Below, piece after piece: positions 45,960-54,679 of a stretch of 64,000 nt of DNA. The DNA comes from Chloroflexus aggregans DSM 9485 (lineage in GTDB: Bacteria > Chloroflexota > Chloroflexia > Chloroflexales > Chloroflexaceae). Both the position numbers and the translations under genes were made by a program. The first letter of the stretch is position 1, and each line of letters opens with the position of its first letter. Under the pieces are notes generated by a model that saw only the letters and a list, made by a program, of their open reading frames with translations, was not told the DNA's origin and made no database searches. Location: assembly GCF_000021945.1 (NCBI RefSeq), contig NC_011831.1, positions 4,620,932 to 4,684,931 of the forward strand, given 5' to 3'.

Positions 45960-46660
45960 AGTAATGTATCCCATGCAGCAATAAGCGGCGCAAACACTTT
46001 CCGCAATTCTTGTTCATCGGCGTTTTCAACAACGTCTCGCGCGAACCAGACGTGGGATTGGCGATATTGAAACACGGTGATATAGGCGTAGATCCATGAT
46101 TTCGCATGACTCCAAGTAATACCGTTCTTTTGCATAAGATCGGGCAACTCCTGCTCGGTTTTGGTCAGGAGCGTGTTTGAAGGAATCTGCACACGTGCTA
46201 GGCATTGGGCAAGATTTGTTTTGCCATTACCTTGCAACAGAATAAGTATATATCCGTCAAAGTCCTTGCGGGCAATTCCCGGTATGGCGGCATTCGACAC
46301 GTGGAGCATTACGTGCAGGTTTGGATCACGATACTCGAACAGATTGTTATGGTGTTGGTTTTGATTAAACTGAAGACCAAGCCTTTGGCCGATGACATGT
46401 GCCCGATCCTGAGCCGTGGCTGCATCTTCCTGGTCAAAAATAAGGAGGAGACGCTCCTGGTTACCGGAGGCGCGTAAGGTAGGTATGAGTTGGTTTTCAA
46501 GCGCTTGTATCACCTGTTCGAAACCTTCGCGCTCACCCATACCTCGCCATTGAGGTGGTTTAGGCTGTCCTTGTGCAGAGAGAATGCCGCGTTCGTACAA
46601 TGCCCACCCTACTGCTCGCTCGGTTGCGCCTTCGGTGACAACGTGGATGATGGTGGTCAT
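45956..46660 (-). CDS. TOPRIM-like accessory protein embedded in operon 2
   Basis: 234 residues. The N-terminal TIIHVVTEGATERAVGWALYERG has the Glu of a TOPRIM-like strand-loop and LLIFDQEDAATAQDR supplies a D-x-E-D cluster, the layout seen in RloB/OLD/DUF4276-type proteins; overall similarity to the DUF4276 protein at 37481 is low. It starts within the ATPase stop codon and its own stop overlaps the Cmr6-like start. I infer a nuclease or toxin-like effector controlled by the ATPase; no activity can be read directly. Confidence 0.65.
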   Translation of the reverse strand: MTTIIHVVTEGATERAVGWALYERGILSAQGQPKPPQWRGMGEREGFEQVIQALENQLIPTLRASGNQERLLLIFDQEDAATAQDRAHVIGQRLGLQFNQNQHHNNLFEYRDPNLHVMLHVSNAAIPGIARKDFDGYILILLQGNGKTNLAQCLARVQIPSNTLLTKTEQELPDLMQKNGITWSHAKSWIYAYITVFQYRQSHVWFARDVVENADEQELRKVFAPLIAAWDTLL

Positions 46661-48261
46661 TCACGTTCCTCCCGAATGCTCAACAGGCGTGTCAGTGGTG
46701 AAGCCAGTTCGTCTTCTTCAATCAGGCGCGGATCACCAAAGAAATCGAACCATCCGCCGAGCGCTTTGCCAATAAATGGACGCACATGCAACCGTCCATC
46801 CTTCAGGTTGAGATGAAACGTGCTGATCTGATCCGGTTGCATAGCCGATTGTTGATCAAGATAGAGAATCAGCCACGCCAGAACTTCCAGACTCTGAGTG
46901 GTAATGCATACCTGAATTGGTTTTTGAGCAACAATATCGGCTACGATGCGTAACAGACGGTTGAGGGTTGCCGCGTGCATATACACCTCTGGCTCCTCCC
47001 ACAAGAGCAAGCCGGGATGATCGTCATCAACCGTCGCGGCTAAGGCGGTGAGGGCAGCCAGCAACTTGAACGCATGACGGGCGCCGTCACCGAACTGATC
47101 GATGGCCAGCGGCGTTCGGTTCGGAAAGCGCACATAGCCGGTTCGGCCCGGTTGGTCGTCAGGCGCGTCAAGCACCTCAATCTTGGCCCCCTCCAGTGCC
47201 GGAAACACCTGCGCCATCAACCCGGCAAGCGTTTCGTGCCAGTCCTTGACATGGTGATAGGCCCACTTGGCAAAGTGGTCGGTGAAATGGCTATTCGCCG
47301 TCTGCGAAGAAAAGAACACGACCTGCTGCGGCTGCGGTCGCCGTCCTTGCGTGACCCAGACCGCCAGGCGATCAATGGGTTGCTGCCGATCCCAACGGTA
47401 CACCCAGTCCGGTTCCCAGAGGTAGTGCCAATCGTAGATCGGCGTCGTGTCTGTTGGTGTCGGTGCGGCGGTGGTCGTGTCGGTGGCTGCGCTGCCCAAC
47501 TCCTCTGCTTCGGTCGCTGTATCGGTTGTTGGTGTCGGTGCGGCGGTGGTCGTGTCGGTGGCTGCGCTGCCCAACTCCTCTGCTTCGGTCGCTGTATCGG
47601 TTGTTGGTGTCGGTGCGGCGGTGGTCGTGTCGGTGGCTGCGCTGCCCAACTCCTCTGCTTCGGTCGCTGTATCGGTTGTTGGTGTCGGTGCGGCGGTGGT
47701 CGTGTCGGTGGCTGCGCCGGTCGGGATGATCCCGGCTGCGGCAATCGCGGGTGGAATCATGCTGGGATCGAGCGTCGTTGGCTGTGGCAGGGTAAACATC
47801 GCAATGCGGGCAATATCTTCCTTGCGAAAAGCGTACACATCCGGCTCGCCCCAGTCCGGCAGCGGTGCGGCCAGCCGAAAGGAGTTCCACGGAGGTGCGC
47901 CATCGCTATTCGGCAGACGGCGCAAGTTGATCTCCAACCCGCCTTCTGGTGTCACCACCGCCGGATTGCCGGCCCACTCGCCGTGCTTGCCATGACGTTG
48001 GCGCAGGTATGGCAGCGGCTCGTAGCCCAGCAGATCGGTGCGCGCCGAGGTGGTCGCCCTGAGCACACCGGTCTCGGCAGGCAGCAGATCGTCACGGATG
48101 AACTGAACCGGTCGCCCACTCGTCGCGCTGAGGTAGAGCAGTTCGAGGATGGCGGTCTTGCCGCTGTTGTTTGGTCCGATAAACAGATTGAATTTCCGCA
48201 GATGGTTCAGATCGCCCTGGCGAATGCCACGGAAGCGATGAATAACGATACGCTCGATCAT
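46657..48261 (-). CDS. AAA family ATPase (OLD/RecF-like) embedded in operon 2
   Basis: 534 residues from the ATG at 48261, which overlaps the Cmr1-like stop (ATGA). Walker A is FIGPNNSGKTAILEL, the signature region FGDGARHAFKLL, Walker B GLLLWEEPEVYMHA and the switch CITTQSLEVL. A tract of three and a half 25-residue TDTATEAEELGSAATDTT-type units is inserted between the Walker A lobe and the rest. With the following TOPRIM-like gene it forms a two-gene module inside a type III effector operon. A frame that extends 63 codons upstream is not real. Confidence 0.82.
   Translation of the reverse strand: MIERIVIHRFRGIRQGDLNHLRKFNLFIGPNNSGKTAILELLYLSATSGRPVQFIRDDLLPAETGVLRATTSARTDLLGYEPLPYLRQRHGKHGEWAGNPAVVTPEGGLEINLRRLPNSDGAPPWNSFRLAAPLPDWGEPDVYAFRKEDIARIAMFTLPQPTTLDPSMIPPAIAAAGIIPTGAATDTTTAAPTPTTDTATEAEELGSAATDTTTAAPTPTTDTATEAEELGSAATDTTTAAPTPTTDTATEAEELGSAATDTTTAAPTPTDTTPIYDWHYLWEPDWVYRWDRQQPIDRLAVWVTQGRRPQPQQVVFFSSQTANSHFTDHFAKWAYHHVKDWHETLAGLMAQVFPALEGAKIEVLDAPDDQPGRTGYVRFPNRTPLAIDQFGDGARHAFKLLAALTALAATVDDDHPGLLLWEEPEVYMHAATLNRLLRIVADIVAQKPIQVCITTQSLEVLAWLILYLDQQSAMQPDQISTFHLNLKDGRLHVRPFIGKALGGWFDFFGDPRLIEEDELASPLTRLLSIREERE
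47456..47720 (-). repeat. 75-bp tandem repeat, about 3.5 units, inside the ATPase gene
   Basis: Three near-identical full units plus a partial one, in frame, encoding an acidic Thr/Ala/Pro-rich 25-residue repeat. The near-identity of the copies points to recent expansion. Confidence 0.95.
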
Positions 48262-49325
48262 AGGTTCTCCAGAAAATTCAGCAATTCGTCGGTAGTCTGA
48301 GTCAGCATCGTGTCCATTGTCCCGGTCACGCCCAGGGTCTTGTTCACAATGGCGGCATCGCTCAACAGTTGCCACACTGGTTTGAGTTGGACCCCGCTCA
48401 GCCATGCCGAGCCGCGAATCTCCCAACCACCGGTGTGCGGATATGCCCAACTGACGGCAACTTTCCCACGGATGCGGTCAGTAGCAACGCGCCCCCAGAA
48501 CGTGCGTTCATCGCCCCATGCGGGTTGCCAGTGCTGAAAGCGCCATGCGTTCTTGAGCACCGGCGGGACGGGTACGGTTCGGACGGCAAAGGGACTCACC
48601 TGCGCCACCACCCGTTCAAATCCTCCGATGCGACTCCACCATGCCGCGTCGGGCGGCTTAAAGCGATAGCGGAAAAAACCAAAGTGACGCAGGTCGGGGA
48701 GGTCAGCATTGGGTGCAGATGAGTTGTTGCCAAACAATTGTGCTGCTTGTCGCCATGACCAGTCGTTCAGGCAATTCTTGGCCGCATCCCAGTTTTGAAT
48801 GGCTATCACCCCATAGCCAAGTTGCGGCTTGGCTCCGAGACTGCCCCAACGTTCTACGAAACGGAACAATGCGAGTAAGCGTTTCACACTTGTCGCATCG
48901 CCATGGATGCGGAGGGTGAAGGTGCCCATCCTTCCCGGTGGTAGAAACCAGCCCCGGCTGCGTCCCGGCGGGCGAATATTCAGTGGTTGATTGCCTGCCC
49001 AGAGCGGAGCGGTTTGATCGTTTACCACCTCAAGCCGAAACCGCCGCCGCCATCCAGTTGCGCCGAAGAGTTGGCACACATCGCACAAGCCGGCGTCACG
49101 TAACCGCTGGCGCTCATCAGTTGCCGTGCTCTTCTGGTATTTCTCGGCATCGAACCGGCATTCGCCCTTGCTCGGATCGCAGGCTTTTCCACCAAGTCCG
49201 CGCACGATGGCTTCGTACCACCAGCGCAAGCTGCCGAGGATGCCGGTTTCGTGGATGCGGTCAACCTTTCCCGTTTCTACGCCGCCGGTCCATAGTGGGG
49301 TGAGCGTGCTGATTGTTAGTTCCAT
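48258..49325 (-). CDS. Cmr1-like RAMP protein, operon 2
   Basis: 355 residues, first gene of operon 2. Conserved blocks: [63 protein letters not shown] and GSLGAKPQLGYGVI, which is the RAMP glycine loop; a second RAMP half follows (AWRFQHWQPAWGDERTFWGR). This copy is intact where the operon 1 copy has a collagen-like tract. About 120 bases of AT-rich sequence upstream (49326-49460) presumably contain the promoter. Confidence 0.85.
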   Translation of the reverse strand: MELTISTLTPLWTGGVETGKVDRIHETGILGSLRWWYEAIVRGLGGKACDPSKGECRFDAEKYQKSTATDERQRLRDAGLCDVCQLFGATGWRRRFRLEVVNDQTAPLWAGNQPLNIRPPGRSRGWFLPPGRMGTFTLRIHGDATSVKRLLALFRFVERWGSLGAKPQLGYGVIAIQNWDAAKNCLNDWSWRQAAQLFGNNSSAPNADLPDLRHFGFFRYRFKPPDAAWWSRIGGFERVVAQVSPFAVRTVPVPPVLKNAWRFQHWQPAWGDERTFWGRVATDRIRGKVAVSWAYPHTGGWEIRGSAWLSGVQLKPVWQLLSDAAIVNKTLGVTGTMDTMLTQTTDELLNFLENL

Positions 49326-49515
49326 ACGTTTTGTGCCGTTTCTATCGGTTCGACGCGGTCAATCTTCAGGTGTTGCCTGCGAGGTATGTTGATAATACTG
49401 TGCCACACATTCGGGTGATATATTGATTATTGTGTTATATATGCTTGCATTATAACAAAACGTACACCGATATCACAGGAACGCGAGCGCACAGGCGCAG
49501 CGGACGCAACATAGT

Positions 49516-50026
49516 AGGGGCGCACGGCCGTGCGCCCCCACCCCGGCCGTGCGCCCCCACCCCGGCCGTGCGCCCCCACCCCGGCCGTGCGCCCCCACCC
49601 CGGCCGTGCGCCCCCACCCCGGCCGTGCGCCCCCACCCCGGCCGTGCGCCCCCACCCCGGCCGTGCGCCCCCACCCCGGCCGTGCGCCCCCACCCCGGCC
49701 GTGCGCCCCCACCCCGGCCGTGCGCCCCCACCCCGGCCGTGCGCCCCCACCCCGGCCGTGCCCCCCACCCCGGCCGTGCGCCCCCACCCCGGCCGTGCGC
49801 CCCCACCCCGGCCGTGCGCCCCCACCCCGGCCGTGCCCCCCACCCCGGCCGTGCGCCCCCACCCCGGCCGTGCGCCCCCACCCCGGCCGTGCGCCTCCCA
49901 CCCCGGCCGTGCGCCCCCCACCCCGGCCGTGCGCCTCCCACCCCGGCCGTGCGCCCCCCACCCCGGCCGTGCGCCTCCCACCCCGGCCGTGCGCCCCCAC
50001 CCCGGCCGTGCGCCCCCCGGCAGTGC
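49516..50026. repeat. 19-bp minisatellite, about 26 units
   Basis: Begins with the palindrome GGGGCGCACGGCCGTGCGCCCC and continues as copies of GGCCGTGCGCCCCCACCCC, mostly 19 bases with some 18- and 20-base variants towards the right. As 19 is not a multiple of three, all six frames stay open and produce long but meaningless frames. It fills the gap between the CRISPR island and puhE; no gene is present in 49326-50101. Confidence 0.96.
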
Positions 50027-50101
50027 GCTCACCCTTCACGGATGCCTGCTTTTCGTGTACAATTATGACATTAGTGCAACATCGAGCAGAAAGTGTAAGC
50101 T

Positions 50102-50866
50102 ATGATCTGGATAGACCTTACCCTGTACTACCTGTTGCCACTTTTTACCGTCGTTACGCTCTGGCTTGGCCTCACCTTCGGCCTCATCTGGCTCAACCGG
50201 CGCGGGCAACGGGTGGCAGGGTGGGCGGTATTCCTCAGTGTGCCGCTGTTCATCGTTGCGCACAGCGAATTGCTGGTGACCCGCCACGATCTCAGTGCTC
50301 TCGGTGCATATCGCGCCTTTACCGCCGGTCTGGTGGTGTGGGCGTGGCACGAATTGGCTTTTTACAGTGGGTTGCTGGCCGGGCCACGCCGGAAGCCTTG
50401 TCCGCCCAATGTGCGTGGGGTGCAGCGTTTCTTCTACGCCCTCGGCACCCACTTCTACCACCAGCTCGCCTTCTTGTTCGAGATGGGGTTGCTTATTTGG
50501 CTCTTGCAAGATGCTAGCCACTGGCTAGGGCCGCTCACTTTCGGGTTGAGCTGGGCGATGCAGCAGAGTGCGAAGCTCAATGTGCTCTATGGGGTACGTG
50601 CCCTACAAGTCGATCTGTTTCCGGCCCATCTTGCGTTTCTCGCCAGCTACTGGCGACCCGGCCCGCCAAGTGCATTCTTTCGCCCTAGTGTGTCGGTCGT
50701 GACATTGTTGGCAATTATGCTGTGGTTCAGTATTGTCGCCCATCTCGGCGATCCGGCAGCAATTCGCTTAGCCCTGCTGGCTAGTCTGTTTACCCTTGGC
50801 GCACTCGAACACTGGCTGCTGCTGCTCCCTGCTCCTGCTCCCGCTCCCGCCCCAGCCACCGATTAA
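50102..50866 (+). CDS. puhE: Photosynthetic complex assembly protein PuhE (DUF3623)
   Basis: 254 residues with about seven membrane helices. The family core is clear: AWHELAFYSGLLAGPRR, HFYHQLAFLFEMG and QQSAKLNVLYGVRALQVDLFPAHLAFLASYWRPGPPS (the KLN...G...FLP.HL..L.SY block). PuhE is linked to assembly of type II reaction centre/light-harvesting complexes in phototrophic bacteria. Here it is alone, with no reaction-centre or bacteriochlorophyll gene beside it. The C-terminus ends in a Pro-Ala repeat. Ribosome binding site weak. Confidence 0.88.
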   Translation: MIWIDLTLYYLLPLFTVVTLWLGLTFGLIWLNRRGQRVAGWAVFLSVPLFIVAHSELLVTRHDLSALGAYRAFTAGLVVWAWHELAFYSGLLAGPRRKPCPPNVRGVQRFFYALGTHFYHQLAFLFEMGLLIWLLQDASHWLGPLTFGLSWAMQQSAKLNVLYGVRALQVDLFPAHLAFLASYWRPGPPSAFFRPSVSVVTLLAIMLWFSIVAHLGDPAAIRLALLASLFTLGALEHWLLLLPAPAPAPAPATD

Positions 50867-51140
50867 CCGCGCCGTGCAGCCGCGCTTGTAACCTTGCGTG
50901 CTACTCTGCATGCAGGGAGCTGCATGCTCCTTGGTCGTGTGCGATACACTGGAATTGCCGGCAATCCTGCAACCTTCCCCGCATGCCGATCGCATACCCG
51001 TCTGCACTCCAGCAATTCATGATCGTCATATCTGCGCACCTTTGCATCATTGCGGCAGTTGCACGAAACATCGCTTGTCGCAATATCGCGTATCGGTTAT
51101 GATGAATGGGCAAGGTGTGCGGAAAAGGAGCATCCGCGCT

Positions 51141-53231
51141 ATGTTAGAGGCAATTTTTGCACCCCAATCGGTAGCCGTGATCGGTGCCTCTCCTGAACCT
51201 GCCCGTCTCGGTCACCGTGTTCTCAAGAATATTATCGACCACGGGTATCAGGGCCGTATCTATCCCATCCATCCGCGTGCCACCGAAGTGCTTGGGTGGC
51301 GTGCCTATCGTTCGGTACTCGATGTGCCCGACCCCATCGATCTGGCGGTGATCGTTATCCCACCCCAACACGTGAACGCTGCTGTTGAAGAGTGCGGTCG
51401 CAAGGGTGTGCGTGGCCTGGTCGTGATTACCGCCGGTTTTAAAGAGGTTGGTGGTGCGGGTCGCGATCTTGAACGTGAATTGTTGGCAATCGTCCGTCGT
51501 TACGGCATGCGTATGGTTGGCCCTAATTCGCTCGGCATTATCGATACGATCAGCCGACTCAACGCTTCATTCGCGAGTTCGATGCCGCTACCCGGTAATA
51601 TTGCCCTGATGTCACAATCCGGTGCGATCTGTGCCGCTATTCTTGATTGGAGCCAACAACAAGGGATCGGCTTTTCGCGTTTTGTGAGTTTGGGTAATAA
51701 GGCCGATGTCGATGAGGTGGCCTTGCTGGAAGCGTGGAATCACGATGAACATAGTAAGGTGATCCTCGCGTATCTGGAAGCAATTGACGATGGCCCCAAT
51801 TTTATTCGGGTTGCGCGTGAGGTGACCAAGACTACACCGGTTGTGGCGATCAAGAGTGGGACAACGGCTGCCGGTACCCGCGCGGCATCGTCGCATACCG
51901 GGTCGCTCGCCGGTTCGGAGAGGGCGTATGAAGCCGCTTTTGCCCAGAGCGGGATTTTGCGTGCCCGCACGATGAATGAGTTGTTCGATCTGGCCCTCGT
52001 CTTCGCCTACCAGCCGATGATCCGAGGAAATCGGGTAGCGATTGTGACAAATGCCGGCGGGCCTGGCATTATCGCCACCGATACCGTTGAACGGAGTGGG
52101 TTGGCGATGGCCGAGTTTACACCAGAGACGATCCAACGATTGCAAGCGAAGTTACCGCCGAATGCCAATTTCTTTAACCCGATTGACGTGATCGGTGATG
52201 CAACTCCCGATCGGTATGCGTGGGCGATTGAATCGGCCTTGGCCGATCCGAATGTCGATGGCTTGATCGTACTTTTTACGCCTCAAGCCGTCTCCGATCC
52301 GGTAGTAACGGCACGCTTAATCGTCGATCTGACCAGGCAATCCACGAAGCCGGTTGTTACGAGCTTTATGGGTGGGTCGAGTATCGGAGAAGCGGTGCGT
52401 GTGCTTAACGAAGCCCGCATTCCCAATTATCTCTTTCCCGAACGGGCCGTTCAGTCTTTGGCTGCAATGTATCACCAATCGCTCTGGCAGCGGCGTCCGG
52501 CCCCAACCTACCGCCATTTTGAAGTGGATCGTGCGCGTGTAGCCCAATTGTTTGCCGACGTGCGAGCTTCCGGTCGTGTGGAGTTGGGTGAGGTCGAAGC
52601 TCGACAGGTGATGGAAGCCTACGGGATGCGGTTGCCCAAGAGCCGACTGGCCCATACCCCGGAAGAAGCTGTGGCGATTGCCAATGAGTTTGGCTATCCG
52701 GTGGTGATGAAGATATCTAGTCCCGATATTCTGCACAAGAGCGATATTGGCGGTGTGCGCGTTGGGTTGTCAGATGCAGCCGCCGTTAGTGATGCGTTTG
52801 AGCTAATCGAATACCGTGCGCGGAAGTATGTGCCCTCGGCACGTATTTGGGGTATACTCGTTCAAGAGATGGTGCGCAAAGGGCGTGAGGTGTTAGTCGG
52901 CGTTAGTCGCGATCCACAATTTGGGCCGCTGATCGCAGTTGGTATGGGAGGCATTTATGTCGAAGTCTTGAAGGATGTTGCTTTCCGGCTCGCACCACTG
53001 AGTGTCGAGGAGGTGCAGGAGCAGATCCGTTCGATCCGCGCTTACCCACTGTTGCGTGGTGTTCGCGGTGAACCTCCGGCCGATATTGCTGCCCTCGAAG
53101 AGACGGTGCTGCGGGTAAGCCAACTGGTCACCGACTTTCCGGAAATTGTCGAGATGGATATTAATCCGCTCGTTGTCCATTATGAGGGCGAGGGCGCTGT
53201 TGTCCTCGATGCCCGGATCATCCTCAACTAG
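51141..53231 (+). CDS. ADP-forming acyl-CoA synthetase, fused alpha and beta subunits
   Basis: 696 residues. An N-terminal CoA-binding domain (FAPQSVAVIGASPEPARLGHRVLKNI), succinyl-CoA-ligase-like domains with the phospho-His region (SSHTGSLAGSERAYEAAF) and a C-terminal ATP-grasp domain (GYPVVMKISSPDILHKSDIGGVRVGL). Such NDP-forming enzymes interconvert acetyl- or acyl-CoA and acid with ATP formation. The start at 51141 is where similarity begins, ten bases after AAAAGGAG; the frame runs 81 codons further through the intergenic region without similarity. The following DRTGG protein gene is 11 bp away. Confidence 0.9.
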   Translation: MLEAIFAPQSVAVIGASPEPARLGHRVLKNIIDHGYQGRIYPIHPRATEVLGWRAYRSVLDVPDPIDLAVIVIPPQHVNAAVEECGRKGVRGLVVITAGFKEVGGAGRDLERELLAIVRRYGMRMVGPNSLGIIDTISRLNASFASSMPLPGNIALMSQSGAICAAILDWSQQQGIGFSRFVSLGNKADVDEVALLEAWNHDEHSKVILAYLEAIDDGPNFIRVAREVTKTTPVVAIKSGTTAAGTRAASSHTGSLAGSERAYEAAFAQSGILRARTMNELFDLALVFAYQPMIRGNRVAIVTNAGGPGIIATDTVERSGLAMAEFTPETIQRLQAKLPPNANFFNPIDVIGDATPDRYAWAIESALADPNVDGLIVLFTPQAVSDPVVTARLIVDLTRQSTKPVVTSFMGGSSIGEAVRVLNEARIPNYLFPERAVQSLAAMYHQSLWQRRPAPTYRHFEVDRARVAQLFADVRASGRVELGEVEARQVMEAYGMRLPKSRLAHTPEEAVAIANEFGYPVVMKISSPDILHKSDIGGVRVGLSDAAAVSDAFELIEYRARKYVPSARIWGILVQEMVRKGREVLVGVSRDPQFGPLIAVGMGGIYVEVLKDVAFRLAPLSVEEVQEQIRSIRAYPLLRGVRGEPPADIAALEETVLRVSQLVTDFPEIVEMDINPLVVHYEGEGAVVLDARIILN

Positions 53232-53242
53232 TGGAGGCAATG

Positions 53243-54313
53243 ATGGCAACACTGTATGTCGCCTCAACTGAGACCTACGTTGGTAAGAGTGCGGTGTGTG
53301 TGGGTTTGCTGCGCCGAATGCAACGAGATGGCTACCGTGTCGGGTATATGAAACCGGTAAGCGTTTCGGTTACTCACACGCCCGACGCGGTGCTTGATGA
53401 GGATGCCGCCTTTATTCGCCAGACCATTGGTCTTGACGCACCTATGGAGCAGGTTGCGCCGGTGCTCATTACACCGGGCGTTATCGAGTCGATCTTGCGC
53501 GGGCAACCCCATTCGTTTGCGAAGACCTTGCGCGATGCCTATCTGGCCGTATCACGCCAGAAAGATGTGATGGTGTTAGAGGGGACTAATACGTGGGCCG
53601 AGGGCGCGCTGGTCGATCTGACGGCCGATCAAGTGACCGATATGTTGCAAGCACCCGGCTTGCTCGTGTGTCGCTACACTTCGACACTGTCGGTTGATAC
53701 CATTCTCAGTGTCCAACGGTACGTTGGGGATCGTTTGTTGGGGGTGTTGATTAATCAGGTTGAAGAGCCGCACCGTGAGTTTGTGCGGAACCGCGTTACT
53801 CCGTTTCTAGAGGGGCGTGGTATTCCGGTGTTGGGTGTCCTTCCTCGCGATCGTTTGCTGTCGGGGGTGACGGTAAACGAACTGGCTCAGCATCTCGGCG
53901 GGCAAGTAATCGGTCGCCCTGAATGGGGTGAGAAGATGCTCGATTCCTTGATGATCGGTGCAATGGGTGCAGATGCCAGTCTCTCGTTCTTCCGCCGGCG
54001 GGCAAATAAAGCGGTGATTACCGGCGGTGATCGGAGCGATTTGCAGTTGATTGCCCTGCAAACGAGTACGAATGCGCTGGTCCTTACCGGCAATATCCGA
54101 CCAACGATGCAGGTGATGGATCGTGCCGCCGAATTGGAGGTGCCGATTATTCTCGTCGCCGATGATACACTCAGCACCGTTGATCGGGCTGAAAAGTTGT
54201 TTGGTCGGGTCCGGTTTCACCAAGAAGCCAAGTTGCGCCGTTTCACTGAGTTACTTGATACACACTTTGATTTTGATCGTTTGTACCGACTGCTAGGACT
54301 GAAGATTCATTAG
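53243..54313 (+). CDS. Phosphotransacetylase N-domain-like protein (BioD-like plus DRTGG)
   Basis: 356 residues. The first 200 form a dethiobiotin-synthetase-like P-loop domain (VASTETYVGKSAVCVGLL with the K-S, EGTNTW), and residues about 210-320 a DRTGG domain (GRPEWGEKMLDSLMIGAM; TGGDRSDLQLIALQTS). Both are the N-terminal parts of large phosphate acetyltransferases, but the catalytic PTA domain is missing. This pairing next to an ADP-forming acyl-CoA synthetase is common, which suggests control of acetyl-CoA/acetate flux. Of two adjacent ATGs the one at 53243 is better spaced from GGAGG. Confidence 0.8.
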   Translation: MATLYVASTETYVGKSAVCVGLLRRMQRDGYRVGYMKPVSVSVTHTPDAVLDEDAAFIRQTIGLDAPMEQVAPVLITPGVIESILRGQPHSFAKTLRDAYLAVSRQKDVMVLEGTNTWAEGALVDLTADQVTDMLQAPGLLVCRYTSTLSVDTILSVQRYVGDRLLGVLINQVEEPHREFVRNRVTPFLEGRGIPVLGVLPRDRLLSGVTVNELAQHLGGQVIGRPEWGEKMLDSLMIGAMGADASLSFFRRRANKAVITGGDRSDLQLIALQTSTNALVLTGNIRPTMQVMDRAAELEVPIILVADDTLSTVDRAEKLFGRVRFHQEAKLRRFTELLDTHFDFDRLYRLLGLKIH

Positions 54314-54321
54314 GAAAGGCT

Positions 54322-54672
54322 ATGTCGACCGATCCGTTGCCCGAACAGGCTGAAGTGATTGGGCCGTTGGTGTTTGTTCCCAATCCCGATTACCCTTATC
54401 CCTTTCCGGTTCCCCGTCCTCCGCGGTTTTGGATGGAGGAGACAACCGGACGATTAGCTGCCGCCGTTGAGCATTACATGCAGGGTGAACCACTGACGGC
54501 AGATGAGCTAGAGGTGATCAAGATTTATCTGACCCAGTATCTGGAACGGGCAGTGATCGAGGGGAGTGCCGACCGGAAGCGGTTGTTGAGCCGGATTCCG
54601 CGCCTCCGTACCACCCGTGATGTCGAACGTTTTGCCGATGAATTGTCCGAGGTGGGCGTTGAACCGTTCTGA
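54322..54672 (+). CDS. Conserved hypothetical protein
   Basis: 116 residues, no family recognised. The N-terminus is rich in Pro and aromatic residues ([20 protein letters not shown]); the rest is helical ([20 protein letters not shown]...). AGGAAAGG lies just upstream of the ATG, nine bases after the DRTGG gene, and pyrD starts eight bases after its stop, so it is in the same transcript. Confidence 0.75.
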   Translation: MSTDPLPEQAEVIGPLVFVPNPDYPYPFPVPRPPRFWMEETTGRLAAAVEHYMQGEPLTADELEVIKIYLTQYLERAVIEGSADRKRLLSRIPRLRTTRDVERFADELSEVGVEPF

Positions 54673-54679
54673 GCTGACA

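Noticed and set aside
47074..48300. 408-codon open frame on the plus strand
   Set aside because: Antisense to the ATPase gene and stretched by its 75-bp repeat.
49427..50517. Several overlapping Pro/Arg- or Gly/Arg-rich frames on both strands
   Set aside because: Produced by the 19-bp minisatellite, which lacks stops in all six frames.
50898..51140. Upstream extension of the ADP-forming synthetase
   Set aside because: No similarity to the family, Cys/His-rich by chance, and the ATG at 51141 starts the conserved CoA-binding domain.
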